The notes under the pieces: generated by a model
What the model was told of the DNA's origin: nothing
Seen by the model: the letters and a program-made list of their open reading frames with translations, nothing else
Databases searched by the model: none
In this document: piece by piece, positions 1-8,452 of the stretch
Numbering within the stretch: position 1 is the first letter of the stretch
Layout of the letters: the number at the start of each line of letters is the position of its first letter
Assembly (NCBI RefSeq): GCF_004001065.1
Contig: NZ_BIML01000022.1
Location: 1 to 64,000, forward strand
DNA: 64,000 bases
Direction: 5' to 3'
Source: Paenibacillus xylaniclasticus
GTDB lineage: Bacteria > Bacillota > Bacilli > Paenibacillales > Paenibacillaceae
Made by a program: the position numbers and the translations under genes

Positions 1-1
1 T

Positions 2-169
2 GCCCTAGACCGCTGGATCAAGCAAGCACAGGCAACCGGTTCTTTCAAGGAAAAGGACAATCGTTCATCAGAAGAAGAGGAACTGATTGCCTTGCGAAAA
101 GAGAACCAGCGTCTGAAAATGGAGGTAGATATTTTAAAGCAAGCCGCGCTGATCATGGGACGAAAGTAG
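2..169 (+). CDS. IS3-family transposase OrfA, C-terminal part (cut by window edge)
   Basis: Reading frame 2 is open from the window edge to the TAG at 167-169. The peptide contains RWIKQAQATG followed by a charged leucine-zipper segment (ENQRLKMEVDILKQAALI), which is the usual C-terminus of IS3 OrfA. In this family OrfA binds the IS ends and is joined to OrfB by -1 frameshifting. Frame 1, which carries orfB, is open throughout this stretch, consistent with that arrangement. The N-terminal helix-turn-helix lies before the window. Confidence 0.8.
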   Translation, partial: ALDRWIKQAQATGSFKEKDNRSSEEEELIALRKENQRLKMEVDILKQAALIMGRK

Positions 170-210
170 CTATCATAAAGAATAATCGTGATAAATACTC
201 GGTATCAGCA

Positions 211-750
211 ATGTGCGACGTCCTGCAAATTGCAAGAAGTACGTTCTACTATGAAGCGAAAGAACGAGCAAAGGAAGATGAATTAACCGCAGCGATTGCG
301 GAGATTTTCCACAAGAATCGCAAGGCATACGGTACGCGCAAGATCAAAGTGAAGCTACACGAACGCGGACTCATCGTTTCCAGACGACGCATTGGCCGCA
401 TCATGAAAGAACAAGGGCTCGTCTCCACTTACACAGTGGCACAATATAAGCCTCATAAATCATCATATAACGAAGCGACAACAGCAAATGTTCTAAAAAG
501 GGAGTTTGATCAAACGGAAGCGAAACGCTTCGTCGTCAGTGATTTAACATATGTGAATGTCCAGAACCGCTGGCATTACCTTTGTGTGCTAGTAGATCTG
601 TTTAATCGGGAGATCATTGGTCATAGTGCAGGTCCGAACAAGGACGCTGCTCTGATTACCCGTGCCTTTGCAACCGTTAAAGGTGACCTACGACAATCTG
701 ACCATAATGAACTTGTTAGATGTAACGCCGAACCGTTAAATAGGTTATAA
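211..750 (+). pseudogene. IS3-family transposase OrfB, truncated
   Basis: The start resembles OrfB (MCDVLQIARSTFYYEA), followed by an HTH_21-type region (residues about 25-75) and the beginning of the rve integrase core with SDLTYV supplying the first Asp of the DDE triad. The protein ends after 179 residues, where about 280 are usual, with an unrelated tail after GDLRQ. The second Asp and the Glu are absent, so it cannot be an active transposase. The frame is open upstream to about 118, so the native product probably arises by frameshift from orfA. Confidence 0.8.
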
Positions 751-903
751 AATTCAAGCATTTATGTGCGTACAGTCATATTAGGTGAATATTTATACAG
801 GGGTAGTGAGGGTTAAGTTCTTTCGAGACTTGCCGCCCGATTCATTCGGCACTGGGTGGGGGGGTAAAAGAAAGACCTTGAGGATTGCCGCCCCCAAGGT
901 CAC
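747..903. repeat. Immunity-gene 3' flank repeat, copy A
   Basis: About 150 bp shared with 1846-1996. Positions 753-774 match 1852-1873 over 22 bp, followed by weaker matching, a conserved CCGCCCG...ATTCGG..ACTGGGT block and a hairpin beginning GACCTTG. Copy A lies directly downstream (minus sense) of the immunity-like remnant at 934. Copy B lies downstream of the intact immunity gene at 2016. The repeat therefore travels with the 3' end of immunity-type genes. Confidence 0.7.
874..901 (-). terminator. Terminator hairpin after immunity-like remnant
   Basis: GACCTTG pairs with CAAGGTC across an imperfect GC-rich centre. On the minus strand it is followed by TTTCTTTT. It is the counterpart of the better hairpin at 1969-1994. 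Confidence 0.6.
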
Positions 904-933
904 ATTGAATAAAATACTCATTCCTTCTGAACC

Positions 934-1150
934 TTACTTAGAGTATTTCATCTTTTCTTCCTTCAAAAACATTTCCCAGTTTTTGTAGAGACTCTGAACA
1001 TTCGTTTCTATCGAATTAGATATGGGTTGTTGAACTGGCATATATCGGACAAAATTAGATATTTCCTCAGGATAATCGAAATCAGCATAAATAGCTTCGA
1101 CCATTTCAAGAGGGTCTGGAAATTTGTCGAAAATGCTGTACAAGTAGCGC
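934..1150 (-). pseudogene. C-terminal fragment of an immunity-like protein
   Basis: The minus-strand frame encodes YSIFDKFPDPLEMVEAIYAD, then DYPEEISNFVRYMP, and ends with KEEKMKYSK. This resembles the C-terminus of DUF2247-type proteins, which often sit beside polymorphic toxins; I recognise the pattern but could not search it. Codons upstream of about 1150 read into an IS3 remnant on the other strand, so the 5' part of the gene has been lost. No start codon belongs to it. Confidence 0.55.
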
Positions 1151-1475
1151 GCCGCCATCAGATAGATCCAAAGATGCTTTACCGTTGGATGAACCAAGCA
1201 GAGCATATGGATTGGAAAACAACCCATTCATCATCCAAAGTGATCAACTCCTAAACGCCATCACCACAAGAATTCCATGTGCTTGAAACTGCTGGAAAGT
1301 TAATGTTTCAGAGGCATGAGTTCATCAGCTACCAGGAAGCTTACGAGATCGTTACAAACTACATTCGTTTCTACAACAACGACGAATACACGGAAGTCTG
1401 TAAGATCTAGCTCCGAAGCAATTTCGACAAGCGGTAGCTCTGAAACAAGTACAAGCTAAAGTAGTTAAAGTGTGA
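1130..1475 (+). pseudogene. Degenerate IS3-family remnant (orfA and orfB fragments)
   Basis: Positions about 1133-1254 encode an OrfA-like helix-turn-helix (QVARRHQIDPKMLYRWMNQA). Positions about 1300-1410 encode an OrfB C-terminal piece (FQRHEFISYQEAYEIV...YIRFYNN). After a frameshift, about 1419-1475 encode FRQAVALKQVQAKVVKV ending in TGA, a common OrfB tail. The middle of the element is deleted. Its sequence differs from the element at 1-750, so it is a separate and older insertion. Confidence 0.7.
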
Positions 1476-1845
1476 AAAAATCAGTAAGAGTAAGATTTCG
1501 TTAGTTTAAGTGACTACGACTCAAATATTAAGGGGTTTACCCGTTACCTGTATATATCAACTGCTCGTCAACAGATTATCGTTACACCCTATCCATTGCT
1601 GCAACCTCAAAATAAGTTGCAGACAATGATACAATTTGATATCAGTACTTATACTTCTAGTTGTCGTGAAACCTACTCAAGAAGTTGCAACTTCCTTCAC
1701 CTTCTCTATCGAAGCAGGATATTTTACAGTTACAAAATATTTGAAAAACCGGGAAAAAACGAAGATAACAAAAAACAGGTCAATCATGGTGTTATCTGAC
1801 CATTATCGACCTGCTCAACGTAAAAGCCTCCCTATTATTTAGAAT
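1476..1845. other. Intergenic stretch without recognisable gene
   Basis: AT-rich sequence between the IS3 remnant and repeat copy B. Two short overlapping open frames (about 67 codons each) have no ribosome binding site and no recognisable product. It may include the decayed right end of the IS3 remnant. Confidence 0.5.
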
Positions 1846-1996
1846 ATAATTTTCAAGCATTTATGTGCGTACAAACATTTTAGAGGAATGTCATACGGGA
1901 GAGATGTGGATTAGGTTCCTTATGATAAAACCGCCCGTTTGATTCGGAACTGGGTAGGGGATAAAAAAGACCTTGGGGATTACACCCCAAGGTCAA
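1846..1996. repeat. Immunity-gene 3' flank repeat, copy B
   Basis: Second copy of the flank at 747-903, immediately downstream (minus sense) of the immunity gene at 2016-2369. The best-conserved parts are its outer edge (1852-1873) and the hairpin-containing inner edge (about 1930-1996). The middle has diverged, which suggests an old duplication. Confidence 0.7.
1969..1994 (-). terminator. Rho-independent terminator of the toxin-immunity operon
   Basis: A perfect 10-bp stem (GACCTTGGGG and its complement) with a 6-nt loop, followed on the minus strand by TTTTTT. It lies 22 bp past the stop of the immunity gene and ends the minus-strand operon that starts near 8452. Confidence 0.85.
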
Positions 1997-2015
1997 AGGA
2001 TGAAATGTAGTACAA

Positions 2016-2369
2016 TTACTCAACATCAATAAGGTAGCTTACAAATTCCTCATGTAAAGCTATATCTTCGTTTAATGATTCCTTAGAATTTTCATCAACG
2101 AGATTAAGTTTTATTTTGTCTGCAAGAGCATCCCCACCATCTAACATAACAAGTATGGAATGAATTACTCCCCTAATAACTTCATCTTGCACTTTCCGAA
2201 ATGCTTCTTGGTCTTGAGTAGATGATAGTTTCTCTTGCAATAATCTCATTTCTGATTCATTTTCTGTCCAAATCAAATCCGTTATTGGGTTTAGACTGTT
2301 TGTTGCCTGACTTGTCCAATAATCTTTTATAGCTTTCAAATGCTCAAACAATATCTTTTGTCTCTCCAA
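2016..2369 (-). CDS. Putative immunity protein for the adjacent toxin
   Basis: A small acidic protein of 117 residues with no signal peptide or membrane segment. I do not recognise the family; GVIHSILVMLDGG is a distinctive segment near residue 75. It lies 12 bp downstream of the Hint-toxin reading frame and directly before the terminator, the usual place of an immunity gene in polymorphic toxin loci, so the role is inferred from position. The start is TTG with AAGGAGG seven bases upstream. It would act in the cytoplasm by binding the toxin tail. Confidence 0.6.
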   Translation of the reverse strand: MERQKILFEHLKAIKDYWTSQATNSLNPITDLIWTENESEMRLLQEKLSSTQDQEAFRKVQDEVIRGVIHSILVMLDGGDALADKIKLNLVDENSKESLNEDIALHEEFVSYLIDVE

Positions 2370-2381
2370 AGCAATACCTCC

Positions 2382-3557
2382 TTATGGATTATACCAATAT
2401 TGACCATACTGTTTATCTATTTCTTTCGCAAAATCCTGTATCTCTCGTGCCGTCGGTGTTCTTCCCAATGATTTTTCCCATTTTGTCCATGCAGTAGTTA
2501 TCTTAGAATGTATAGATGGGTCAACTCCTCGTAAATACTGTGTTTCATGAATATTGATACCTGCATCTTTCATAATAGATTCATACTTTTGAGGTAGAGT
2601 ATGATGCACCTGATAATTACTTGGCATTCCTGGGTTTGATTTCACAAATAATTTACGATAGTTATTCTTAGTTGCAACTTCACAATTGTGAACCCAAATA
2701 CCAAGGTTAGATACAAAATACGAACTAAAGTCTGCAACCTCAAAGTTATAAACCGTTGCTTCACGTGGCTCTTTCTCAATCTTATCTATCGCCAGTTTAG
2801 AACCATCGCTCGAAACAAGCAAGTCGCCAACTTTCAGGTCTTTAACAAGCGTCCATCCCTTGCCATCGAGCCAGAATGGATGCTCACCTGTAACTTCGAT
2901 GATTTCATCGCCGAGGTGGACATAGTAAATTTCGTCAGCCTGTTTTTGGAACAGCCCCACGACTTCTTTATATGCCACTTCTCCGGTTTCATCAGATTTA
3001 GCAAGAACCCTATCCCCTACCTCGATTTCCTCGATAGGTTTCTCCCCTTCGTCTGTTAGAACCTTCGTTCCAGCCGTGAAGCAATTGCATCCGTTTGAAG
3101 CGCCTGTTTTCTTATCTTTCTTCGGATCAATTTTCACATTGGTAGATTGAGCAACTTGCTTTCCAGGCAATCGACTCGTGCCTGGCTTCCCTAGCGCTGA
3201 GAGACCTGCTGCCTGTAGCCGTTGTGGATCAACAATTTCCTGCTGATACATCAGCTCAGCTTCGGTAAAAGTCATCTTCACTACATGACTAAAATGATAG
3301 GTCATTTCAATGCCGTCGATACTAGCTTTCGGAATGTCCACAAATGCAAGCTGTTCCTTTGTAATCTTTCCTTTGTTCTGATCCAAGTACTCCAGCATTA
3401 AGACATGCTGTTCTACGGACAGATTTCCCCACTCGTTTAAGTTAAGAAAGAACCTCTTATCTTCTTCCGATAGCTTGTAGGAGATCCCTAGGCTAGCCGA
3501 GGCCGTATTCACGATTGCTTTAGTTGCCGGATTCGTATTCGTATAACTCGAGTTCAC
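2382..3557 (-). CDS. Hint-domain polymorphic toxin, C-terminal half of a split gene
   Basis: An open frame of 391 residues. Residues 1-156 form an alpha-rich pre-toxin region. Residues 157-292 form a Hint/intein-like autoprocessing domain (CNCFTAGTKVLT, TGEHPFWL, ending VHNC). Residues 293-391 are the toxin tail with YQVHHTLPQKYE and VDPSIHSKIT, an arrangement like HNH/treble-clef nuclease toxins; nuclease activity is inferred. The GTG start has no fitting ribosome binding site and lies inside the motif TEIAVNSSYTN, which continues upstream in frame. This is therefore the 3' part of the VWA gene, separated by the duplication at 3596-3611. The adjacent gene at 2016 is the likely antidote. Confidence 0.75.
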   Translation of the reverse strand: MNSSYTNTNPATKAIVNTASASLGISYKLSEEDKRFFLNLNEWGNLSVEQHVLMLEYLDQNKGKITKEQLAFVDIPKASIDGIEMTYHFSHVVKMTFTEAELMYQQEIVDPQRLQAAGLSALGKPGTSRLPGKQVAQSTNVKIDPKKDKKTGASNGCNCFTAGTKVLTDEGEKPIEEIEVGDRVLAKSDETGEVAYKEVVGLFQKQADEIYYVHLGDEIIEVTGEHPFWLDGKGWTLVKDLKVGDLLVSSDGSKLAIDKIEKEPREATVYNFEVADFSSYFVSNLGIWVHNCEVATKNNYRKLFVKSNPGMPSNYQVHHTLPQKYESIMKDAGINIHETQYLRGVDPSIHSKITTAWTKWEKSLGRTPTAREIQDFAKEIDKQYGQYWYNP

Positions 3558-3583
3558 CGCAATTTCGGTCCGTCCAATTGTCG

Positions 3584-4717
3584 TTACGGTCTTGGTGGAC
3601 GTATGGACGTATTGCCGTACGTGTAATCGATTTTACTATCTACTCTCTCCGTTTTGATGCCGACGCTGGTCGTTATCTTGTTCCACTCCGCCTCATTCAT
3701 ATAGCCCCGTGCTTTTACACCTTTGTCAACCGCTGCATATATGTCGTCTTGGAACGCAATAAGTGGAGTTACGGTATCAGTCTGCTTACCCCGGGCATTA
3801 TTCGTTTTTTCTGCTTGTCGCACATCTTCAGCCAATTGTTGAATTGCTTTTCTTTCTTCGGAAGATGTGGCTTTATAATATGCACCCGTTAAAGCGATAA
3901 TTTTGGCCTGTGCTTCTACACTCAGATATTTATCCGATGCGATCGTCGTATTCGTGACACTCTTCGTATCTCGCGGCAGTGCTTCCCCATCAATGTAGTA
4001 GGCCAGATGCAGGGTATCACTATCCGGATCGGTTACTTTGGCAGATGGGATGAACGTTTTTAGTTTGCTTACCGTCTGTCCTGCTGTCGGCGATATAATT
4101 TCCAGCGTCGGAATCCGTTGGATCTGATCGAAAATACTCGTCAGGGACGTACTGAAATCGGTATATAGGTCCAAATATTGACCGCCAGTCTGGTTAGTGA
4201 AATTGATCAATTGCGATTGAATTCCGCTTGTACCGATAACGGTCATCGTGATCCGATTGTCCTTCAAATATTGAATAACACTGGCATCCGTATGGCCTCG
4301 CGCGCTATAGATGTTCTCGTCGCCGATCAAGATAAAATACTTGGAGGCATTAACATCGAACGGATAATTTTGCGCGGCATCCATAATTGCATCTAGACCG
4401 TTCTCTATTCCGCCTTCCGTATAGATTTGTCCAACCTGATTTTTGAACGTGTTCACATCGCTGGTCAGATCGTATCTTATTGGAATATATTCATAAGATA
4501 CCAATCCGAGCCGATAGGACACACCTCTTGCGGCAAGCAGGTCAGCGAAATGGTTGACGTTATTTTTAACCGCGTTAATCGACGAATCCATGCTTTCCGA
4601 ACGGTCGATAATGAACACGATATCGACGCTGCTTTTCGCAAGCGCCGGCGACGGATTTAACATCACGGATGAAACGATGACAGCAATACAAATCAAAAAC
4701 GAGACAAACCGTTTCAA
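3584..4717 (-). CDS. Secreted von Willebrand factor A protein, N-terminal half of split toxin gene
   Basis: From TTG at 4717 (GGAG eight bases upstream) it encodes 377 residues: a signal peptide (MKRFVSFLICIAVIVSSVML, cleaved near ALA-KS), then a VWA domain with the MIDAS motif DRSESM, and a C-terminal region ending TYGNTSIRPPRP. The last residues are out of frame: removing one copy of the 8-bp repeat at 3596-3611 gives TYGNTSTKTVTTIGRTEIAV and joins it to the Hint-toxin frame. The whole product would be a secreted VWA-Hint-toxin of about 780 residues. A start at GTG 4726 is possible but poorly spaced. It lies 24 bp downstream of the Fn3 protein gene. Confidence 0.8.
   Translation of the reverse strand: MKRFVSFLICIAVIVSSVMLNPSPALAKSSVDIVFIIDRSESMDSSINAVKNNVNHFADLLAARGVSYRLGLVSYEYIPIRYDLTSDVNTFKNQVGQIYTEGGIENGLDAIMDAAQNYPFDVNASKYFILIGDENIYSARGHTDASVIQYLKDNRITMTVIGTSGIQSQLINFTNQTGGQYLDLYTDFSTSLTSIFDQIQRIPTLEIISPTAGQTVSKLKTFIPSAKVTDPDSDTLHLAYYIDGEALPRDTKSVTNTTIASDKYLSVEAQAKIIALTGAYYKATSSEERKAIQQLAEDVRQAEKTNNARGKQTDTVTPLIAFQDDIYAAVDKGVKARGYMNEAEWNKITTSVGIKTERVDSKIDYTYGNTSIRPPRP
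3596..3611. repeat. 8-bp tandem duplication causing a frameshift
   Basis: TGGACGTA occurs twice in a row. On the coding (minus) strand this is TACGTCCA twice. Deleting one copy restores a single frame through the VWA and Hint-toxin ORFs with sensible residues at the joint (GNTSTKTVTTIGRTE). Slippage across this repeat could switch the full-length toxin on and off. Confidence 0.85.
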
Positions 4718-4741
4718 TAACCCCACTCCTTTGTCGCCAAC

Positions 4742-7700
4742 CTATTCCACGGTATAGGTGATTTTCGTCTGATCGTTCGTCTTAGCCAGCAGACGAATGC
4801 CATTCACGAACGTCTTGTTCGGATTGTGTACCACAATTATGATTTCGCCCGGCTTGAACGACGTAATCGTCATGCCCGCCTTCACGATCGGCCCTGCTGA
4901 TAGCTCAACGTCCGGCGTTACCGCGCTAAGATCCAGCACTTCCAGCGCATCAGGGTCATACGTTACAGTAATCGTCCGGTCAACCACGCCAACTGTCGGC
5001 GGAGCCACGACAACGAAGTTAAACATATTGTCCTTACCCGGATTCGCGACCATGGCAGAAGCTGTTTTCTTCTCGAGCAGCATTGACCAGACGCCTGCTC
5101 CGCTGATTCCCGATCGTGCACGTACTCGATAGGTATGAATCGTGTTCGGCTCAAGCGACTTATGAATATAACTGTTGGTCGTCAGACCCGGCACAATCTC
5201 TCCGTCGACCTCCAGATCGTAAAAATATCCTGATGCCGCTTCCGTCCAGGTCAACGCGATCGAATCTGATGTGGCCTTAACCGTCTTGAAGGTCAAAATC
5301 TCCGGCAATGTGATTTCCCTAATTAGCGCACTCCAGTTGCCGGCAGTCGAGCCGTTCAGCGCTCGGACGCGATAAGTATGATAGGTGTTCGGCGCAAGCC
5401 CCGCGTGCATATACTCGGTGCCTAAGCCTGTCGGTACGATCTGGCCGTCTATCTCGATTTCATAGCTGTCCGCGCCTTCAACAGCTTCCCAGCCTAGATG
5501 AATGAACTGGCTGGAGGCATAAACGTTCGTGAACACAGGCACGCCCAGCATCGTAGTCCCCGTCACCGCCTGGCTCCATTGTCCCGTAAGGCTGCCGCTC
5601 TTCGCCCGTACACGGTACACATGCACCGTCGATGGTGTTAAATCGGTATGCTCCCAGCTCGTTGTGCCTACAACCTCGATAACTACGCCATCTGCAGCGA
5701 CCTCATATGATGCAGCTCCCGGCACAGCGTCCCAGCTTACGATGATGGACGTGGCCGTCGGGGCTAGAGAAACGTTCTCCACCTTAGCTAACTCCGTTAC
5801 GGCCGTAACCCAATCGCTCCACATTCCCGTCCCGCCGGCGTTGATCGCCCGAACGCGATAATGATGCTCCGTATTCGGTTTCAGTCCAGTATGCTCGAAC
5901 AACAGCTCCAGTCCGGTGCTGTAGACGACGCCGTCCGCTTCGACCTCATAACCGGATGCTCCCGGTACAGGGTCCCAAGTCAACGTCACCGACGTTCCGG
6001 ATGATGCAGTACGCAGATTGACCGGGACATTCGACAGTGTCGTTCTCGTCAGCAGCGCACTCCAGCCGCTCGTAATGCTTCCGTTCTTGGCACGAACACG
6101 ATACGAATGCTCCGTATTCGATTCCAATCCTTGCGCGATGTACGTCGTGCTCGTCCCATTATCGATCACAACGCCGTCAGCTTCGATATCATATCCTGTT
6201 GCACCTGGAACGAGTCTCCAGCTCACTTGAATGCTGTTCATATCGACAACGGCTTGAAGTCCCTCCGGCACTGATGGAAGCGTCGTCGTCGTCACAGCAT
6301 CGCTCCATAGACTCGTACCTTCATCGTTGCCCGCACGCACCCGGTAGCTGTGCTCCGTATTCGGTGCTAATTTCTCGTGCAGATAGGTGCTTGTCGTCAC
6401 ACGCTCTATCGTCCCGTCGATCTCCAGCTCGTACCATTTCGCACCGGATACCGGGTCCCACGAGACGGATACGGATACATCGGTCGCAACTGCTTTAAGC
6501 GCGCCAGGTACACCTGGCAGAGTCGCCTTGGCGACAACTTCACTCCATTTGCCTGGACCGCTGCTGTTAACCGCCCGAACGCGGAAAGACCGCTGCAAAT
6601 TCGGATTAAGGTTCGACTCGGTGTAAGTGACGGCCGCTCCGTTATCGATAATCGAATTATCTGCCTCGATCTCGTAGAACACCGCGCCACGGACCGGGTC
6701 CCAATCCAGTACGATCGAATCGCTCGTCGACTGTAGTCTTATCGGACCGGGAACACCAGGGAGCGTCCATACCTCGTGCAGAACAGACCAATCTCCGCGC
6801 AGCGACCCGCTGTTCGCGCGTACCCGGTAGCGGTGAACGCTTCCAGACTCCAGCGGACCGTGAACGTACTGCGTCAGCGCGCCAAGCGCAACGATCTTGC
6901 CGTCAAGCTCCAGCTCATAACCGTTCGCGTTGAAAGCTTCCGTCCAGACTAGCGTCATGTCGGAGTCAGAAGGCAGCGGCGTCAAGGTCGGCTGCGCCAA
7001 AGGAATCAGCTGCGGTGATGGCACCGTCTCCTCGCTGATCGTCGGGCTGGACCAAGACAAATTCGCTCTCGGCTGATTGCTGCTTCCGACGTACTCCATC
7101 CGAATGTCGTAACGTCTGCCGCCTTCCAGCTCGATCTTGCCCTCCTCCCGAATATCGCCCGACGCGGTCCAGTTGTCGATCAGCTTAACTCCGTCAATCC
7201 ACAGCCGGACGCCGCCTCGCACTGACGCGGCGAACGTATACATACCTGAGCTGTACACTTCGACTTGTCCGCTCCAGCGAACCGAATAGCCGCCGTCGGT
7301 TAAGCCTGTTGATGTGACTGGAAATTTATTTCTGAGATCAATGGTTGGATCCAACAGCGTTGTTGAATTGCCATTCAAATCACGCTCTTCAAAATATTCA
7401 GCCTTCAATCCTGACAACGAATATTTGAGCTTCGTATGTCCCATACCGCCTGCTCCAGTACGTACGGTCGGCTTCGAGTTGGATGTCAGGTCCCCCCCCA
7501 TCTCCCATACGCCGCCAGTCTCAATATTCAGGTGGTTGTTGACATGGACGTCGCCGTGAATAAACAGGTCACCATCCGAAATCCGAATATTGGCCGTTTC
7601 GTTATTCGATACAAGCTCCCCGAGGAGCATTTCCTCACGTACCGTCATATCGACCTTCGTATTAATGTGCAGACTGTTCTCGACGATCATCCGGTCCGCT

Positions 7701-8452
7701 GATACATTTAACTGACCGTTGTTATATATCAAGCTGCCCGCGACCAGATTTCCGTCCACTTGAACTGTCGAATCATTATTGAGATGAATCGTTCCCGTCA
7801 CTCTCAAGTCAGAGCCGACGCCTAGATCCGACTGATTCAAGCCTCGTACAAATATTTCAGCTCCCTGATTCGCATTCAGACCGCCGTTAACGATCAGCGT
7901 ACCGTAGACAGTCAGCGTCAGCTTTCGGTTCGTGTTAATCCCGCTCGTCTCAACAACGACAGGCTTATCTGGAGAACCGAACGTAACGGAATAGTCCAGA
8001 TTCAATTGTCCAGCCTTTATGTACGTTACCGTTGACGTACTGGTCTGGATCGCATTTGTTATACCCGTTGCATCACAGTGGCTGCAGTCGATAGCATCAT
8101 GCCGATAGGTTTGCCATTGCTGCTCCAGCGCTGCAAGCTCTGCTTGCATGTAACGATGAATTTCCGCTCCTAACCCGGGAAGTGAATAGCTTGCAATCGC
8201 TTGATGCTCATTTTTTTGCGCTCCCGAAATTAACACATGATTACCTGCCATCAAATTCTGCTCCGAAGGAATACTGATGACCGGCGAGCTCGGAATACGC
8301 GGCGCTAACGTTTGCGGCACAGCTGAGTTGCCCCCCGCACCGCTAATGGCCGCTGAACCGGATGCATAAGCGGCATCAACACTCGGCCAAGCGAGGATCA
8401 ACGAGAGGATCAAGCTTATCAGTCGAGCATACTCTCTAAAGCCTCTCTTCAT
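4742..8452 (-). CDS. Large secreted PA14 and fibronectin type III repeat protein
   Basis: About 1,236 residues from ATG at 8452 (MKRGFREYARL); an in-frame start at 8479 is possible. An N-terminal signal peptide with the hydrophobic core LISLILSLILAW is followed by a repetitive beta-rich region (about 150-340, resembling parallel-beta-helix or adhesin stalks), then a PA14 domain (about 350-480, YFEERDLNG, VRLWIDGVKLID). Eight Fn3 domains of about 82 residues follow (each with a YEIEADG-like strand and EHSYRVRA), then a C-terminal cohesin-like beta domain. No SLH or sortase motif is seen. It is first in an operon with the VWA-toxin and immunity genes, so it may display or deliver the toxin; this is inference. 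Confidence 0.8.
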   Translation of the reverse strand: MKRGFREYARLISLILSLILAWPSVDAAYASGSAAISGAGGNSAVPQTLAPRIPSSPVISIPSEQNLMAGNHVLISGAQKNEHQAIASYSLPGLGAEIHRYMQAELAALEQQWQTYRHDAIDCSHCDATGITNAIQTSTSTVTYIKAGQLNLDYSVTFGSPDKPVVVETSGINTNRKLTLTVYGTLIVNGGLNANQGAEIFVRGLNQSDLGVGSDLRVTGTIHLNNDSTVQVDGNLVAGSLIYNNGQLNVSADRMIVENSLHINTKVDMTVREEMLLGELVSNNETANIRISDGDLFIHGDVHVNNHLNIETGGVWEMGGDLTSNSKPTVRTGAGGMGHTKLKYSLSGLKAEYFEERDLNGNSTTLLDPTIDLRNKFPVTSTGLTDGGYSVRWSGQVEVYSSGMYTFAASVRGGVRLWIDGVKLIDNWTASGDIREEGKIELEGGRRYDIRMEYVGSSNQPRANLSWSSPTISEETVPSPQLIPLAQPTLTPLPSDSDMTLVWTEAFNANGYELELDGKIVALGALTQYVHGPLESGSVHRYRVRANSGSLRGDWSVLHEVWTLPGVPGPIRLQSTSDSIVLDWDPVRGAVFYEIEADNSIIDNGAAVTYTESNLNPNLQRSFRVRAVNSSGPGKWSEVVAKATLPGVPGALKAVATDVSVSVSWDPVSGAKWYELEIDGTIERVTTSTYLHEKLAPNTEHSYRVRAGNDEGTSLWSDAVTTTTLPSVPEGLQAVVDMNSIQVSWRLVPGATGYDIEADGVVIDNGTSTTYIAQGLESNTEHSYRVRAKNGSITSGWSALLTRTTLSNVPVNLRTASSGTSVTLTWDPVPGASGYEVEADGVVYSTGLELLFEHTGLKPNTEHHYRVRAINAGGTGMWSDWVTAVTELAKVENVSLAPTATSIIVSWDAVPGAASYEVAADGVVIEVVGTTSWEHTDLTPSTVHVYRVRAKSGSLTGQWSQAVTGTTMLGVPVFTNVYASSQFIHLGWEAVEGADSYEIEIDGQIVPTGLGTEYMHAGLAPNTYHTYRVRALNGSTAGNWSALIREITLPEILTFKTVKATSDSIALTWTEAASGYFYDLEVDGEIVPGLTTNSYIHKSLEPNTIHTYRVRARSGISGAGVWSMLLEKKTASAMVANPGKDNMFNFVVVAPPTVGVVDRTITVTYDPDALEVLDLSAVTPDVELSAGPIVKAGMTITSFKPGEIIIVVHNPNKTFVNGIRLLAKTNDQTKITYTVE

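Larger units (their letters stand above)
1..750 (+). mobile_element. Truncated IS3-family insertion sequence
   Basis: An orfA/orfB pair in the order and relative frame (orfB in -1) typical of IS3 elements. The left end lies outside the window. The right part is missing: orfB breaks off after its first catalytic Asp and runs into unrelated sequence at about 715-750, where a flank repeated at 1846 begins. The element therefore looks dead. No terminal inverted repeat is visible. Confidence 0.8.

Noticed and set aside
934-1227. 97-codon minus-strand ORF as an intact gene
   Set aside because: Its first 30 codons are antisense to an IS3 OrfA helix-turn-helix remnant; only the C-terminal part looks like a protein, so it is reported as a fragment.
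1596-1842. Two overlapping short plus-strand ORFs
   Set aside because: No ribosome binding site, no recognisable motif, AT-rich intergenic context.
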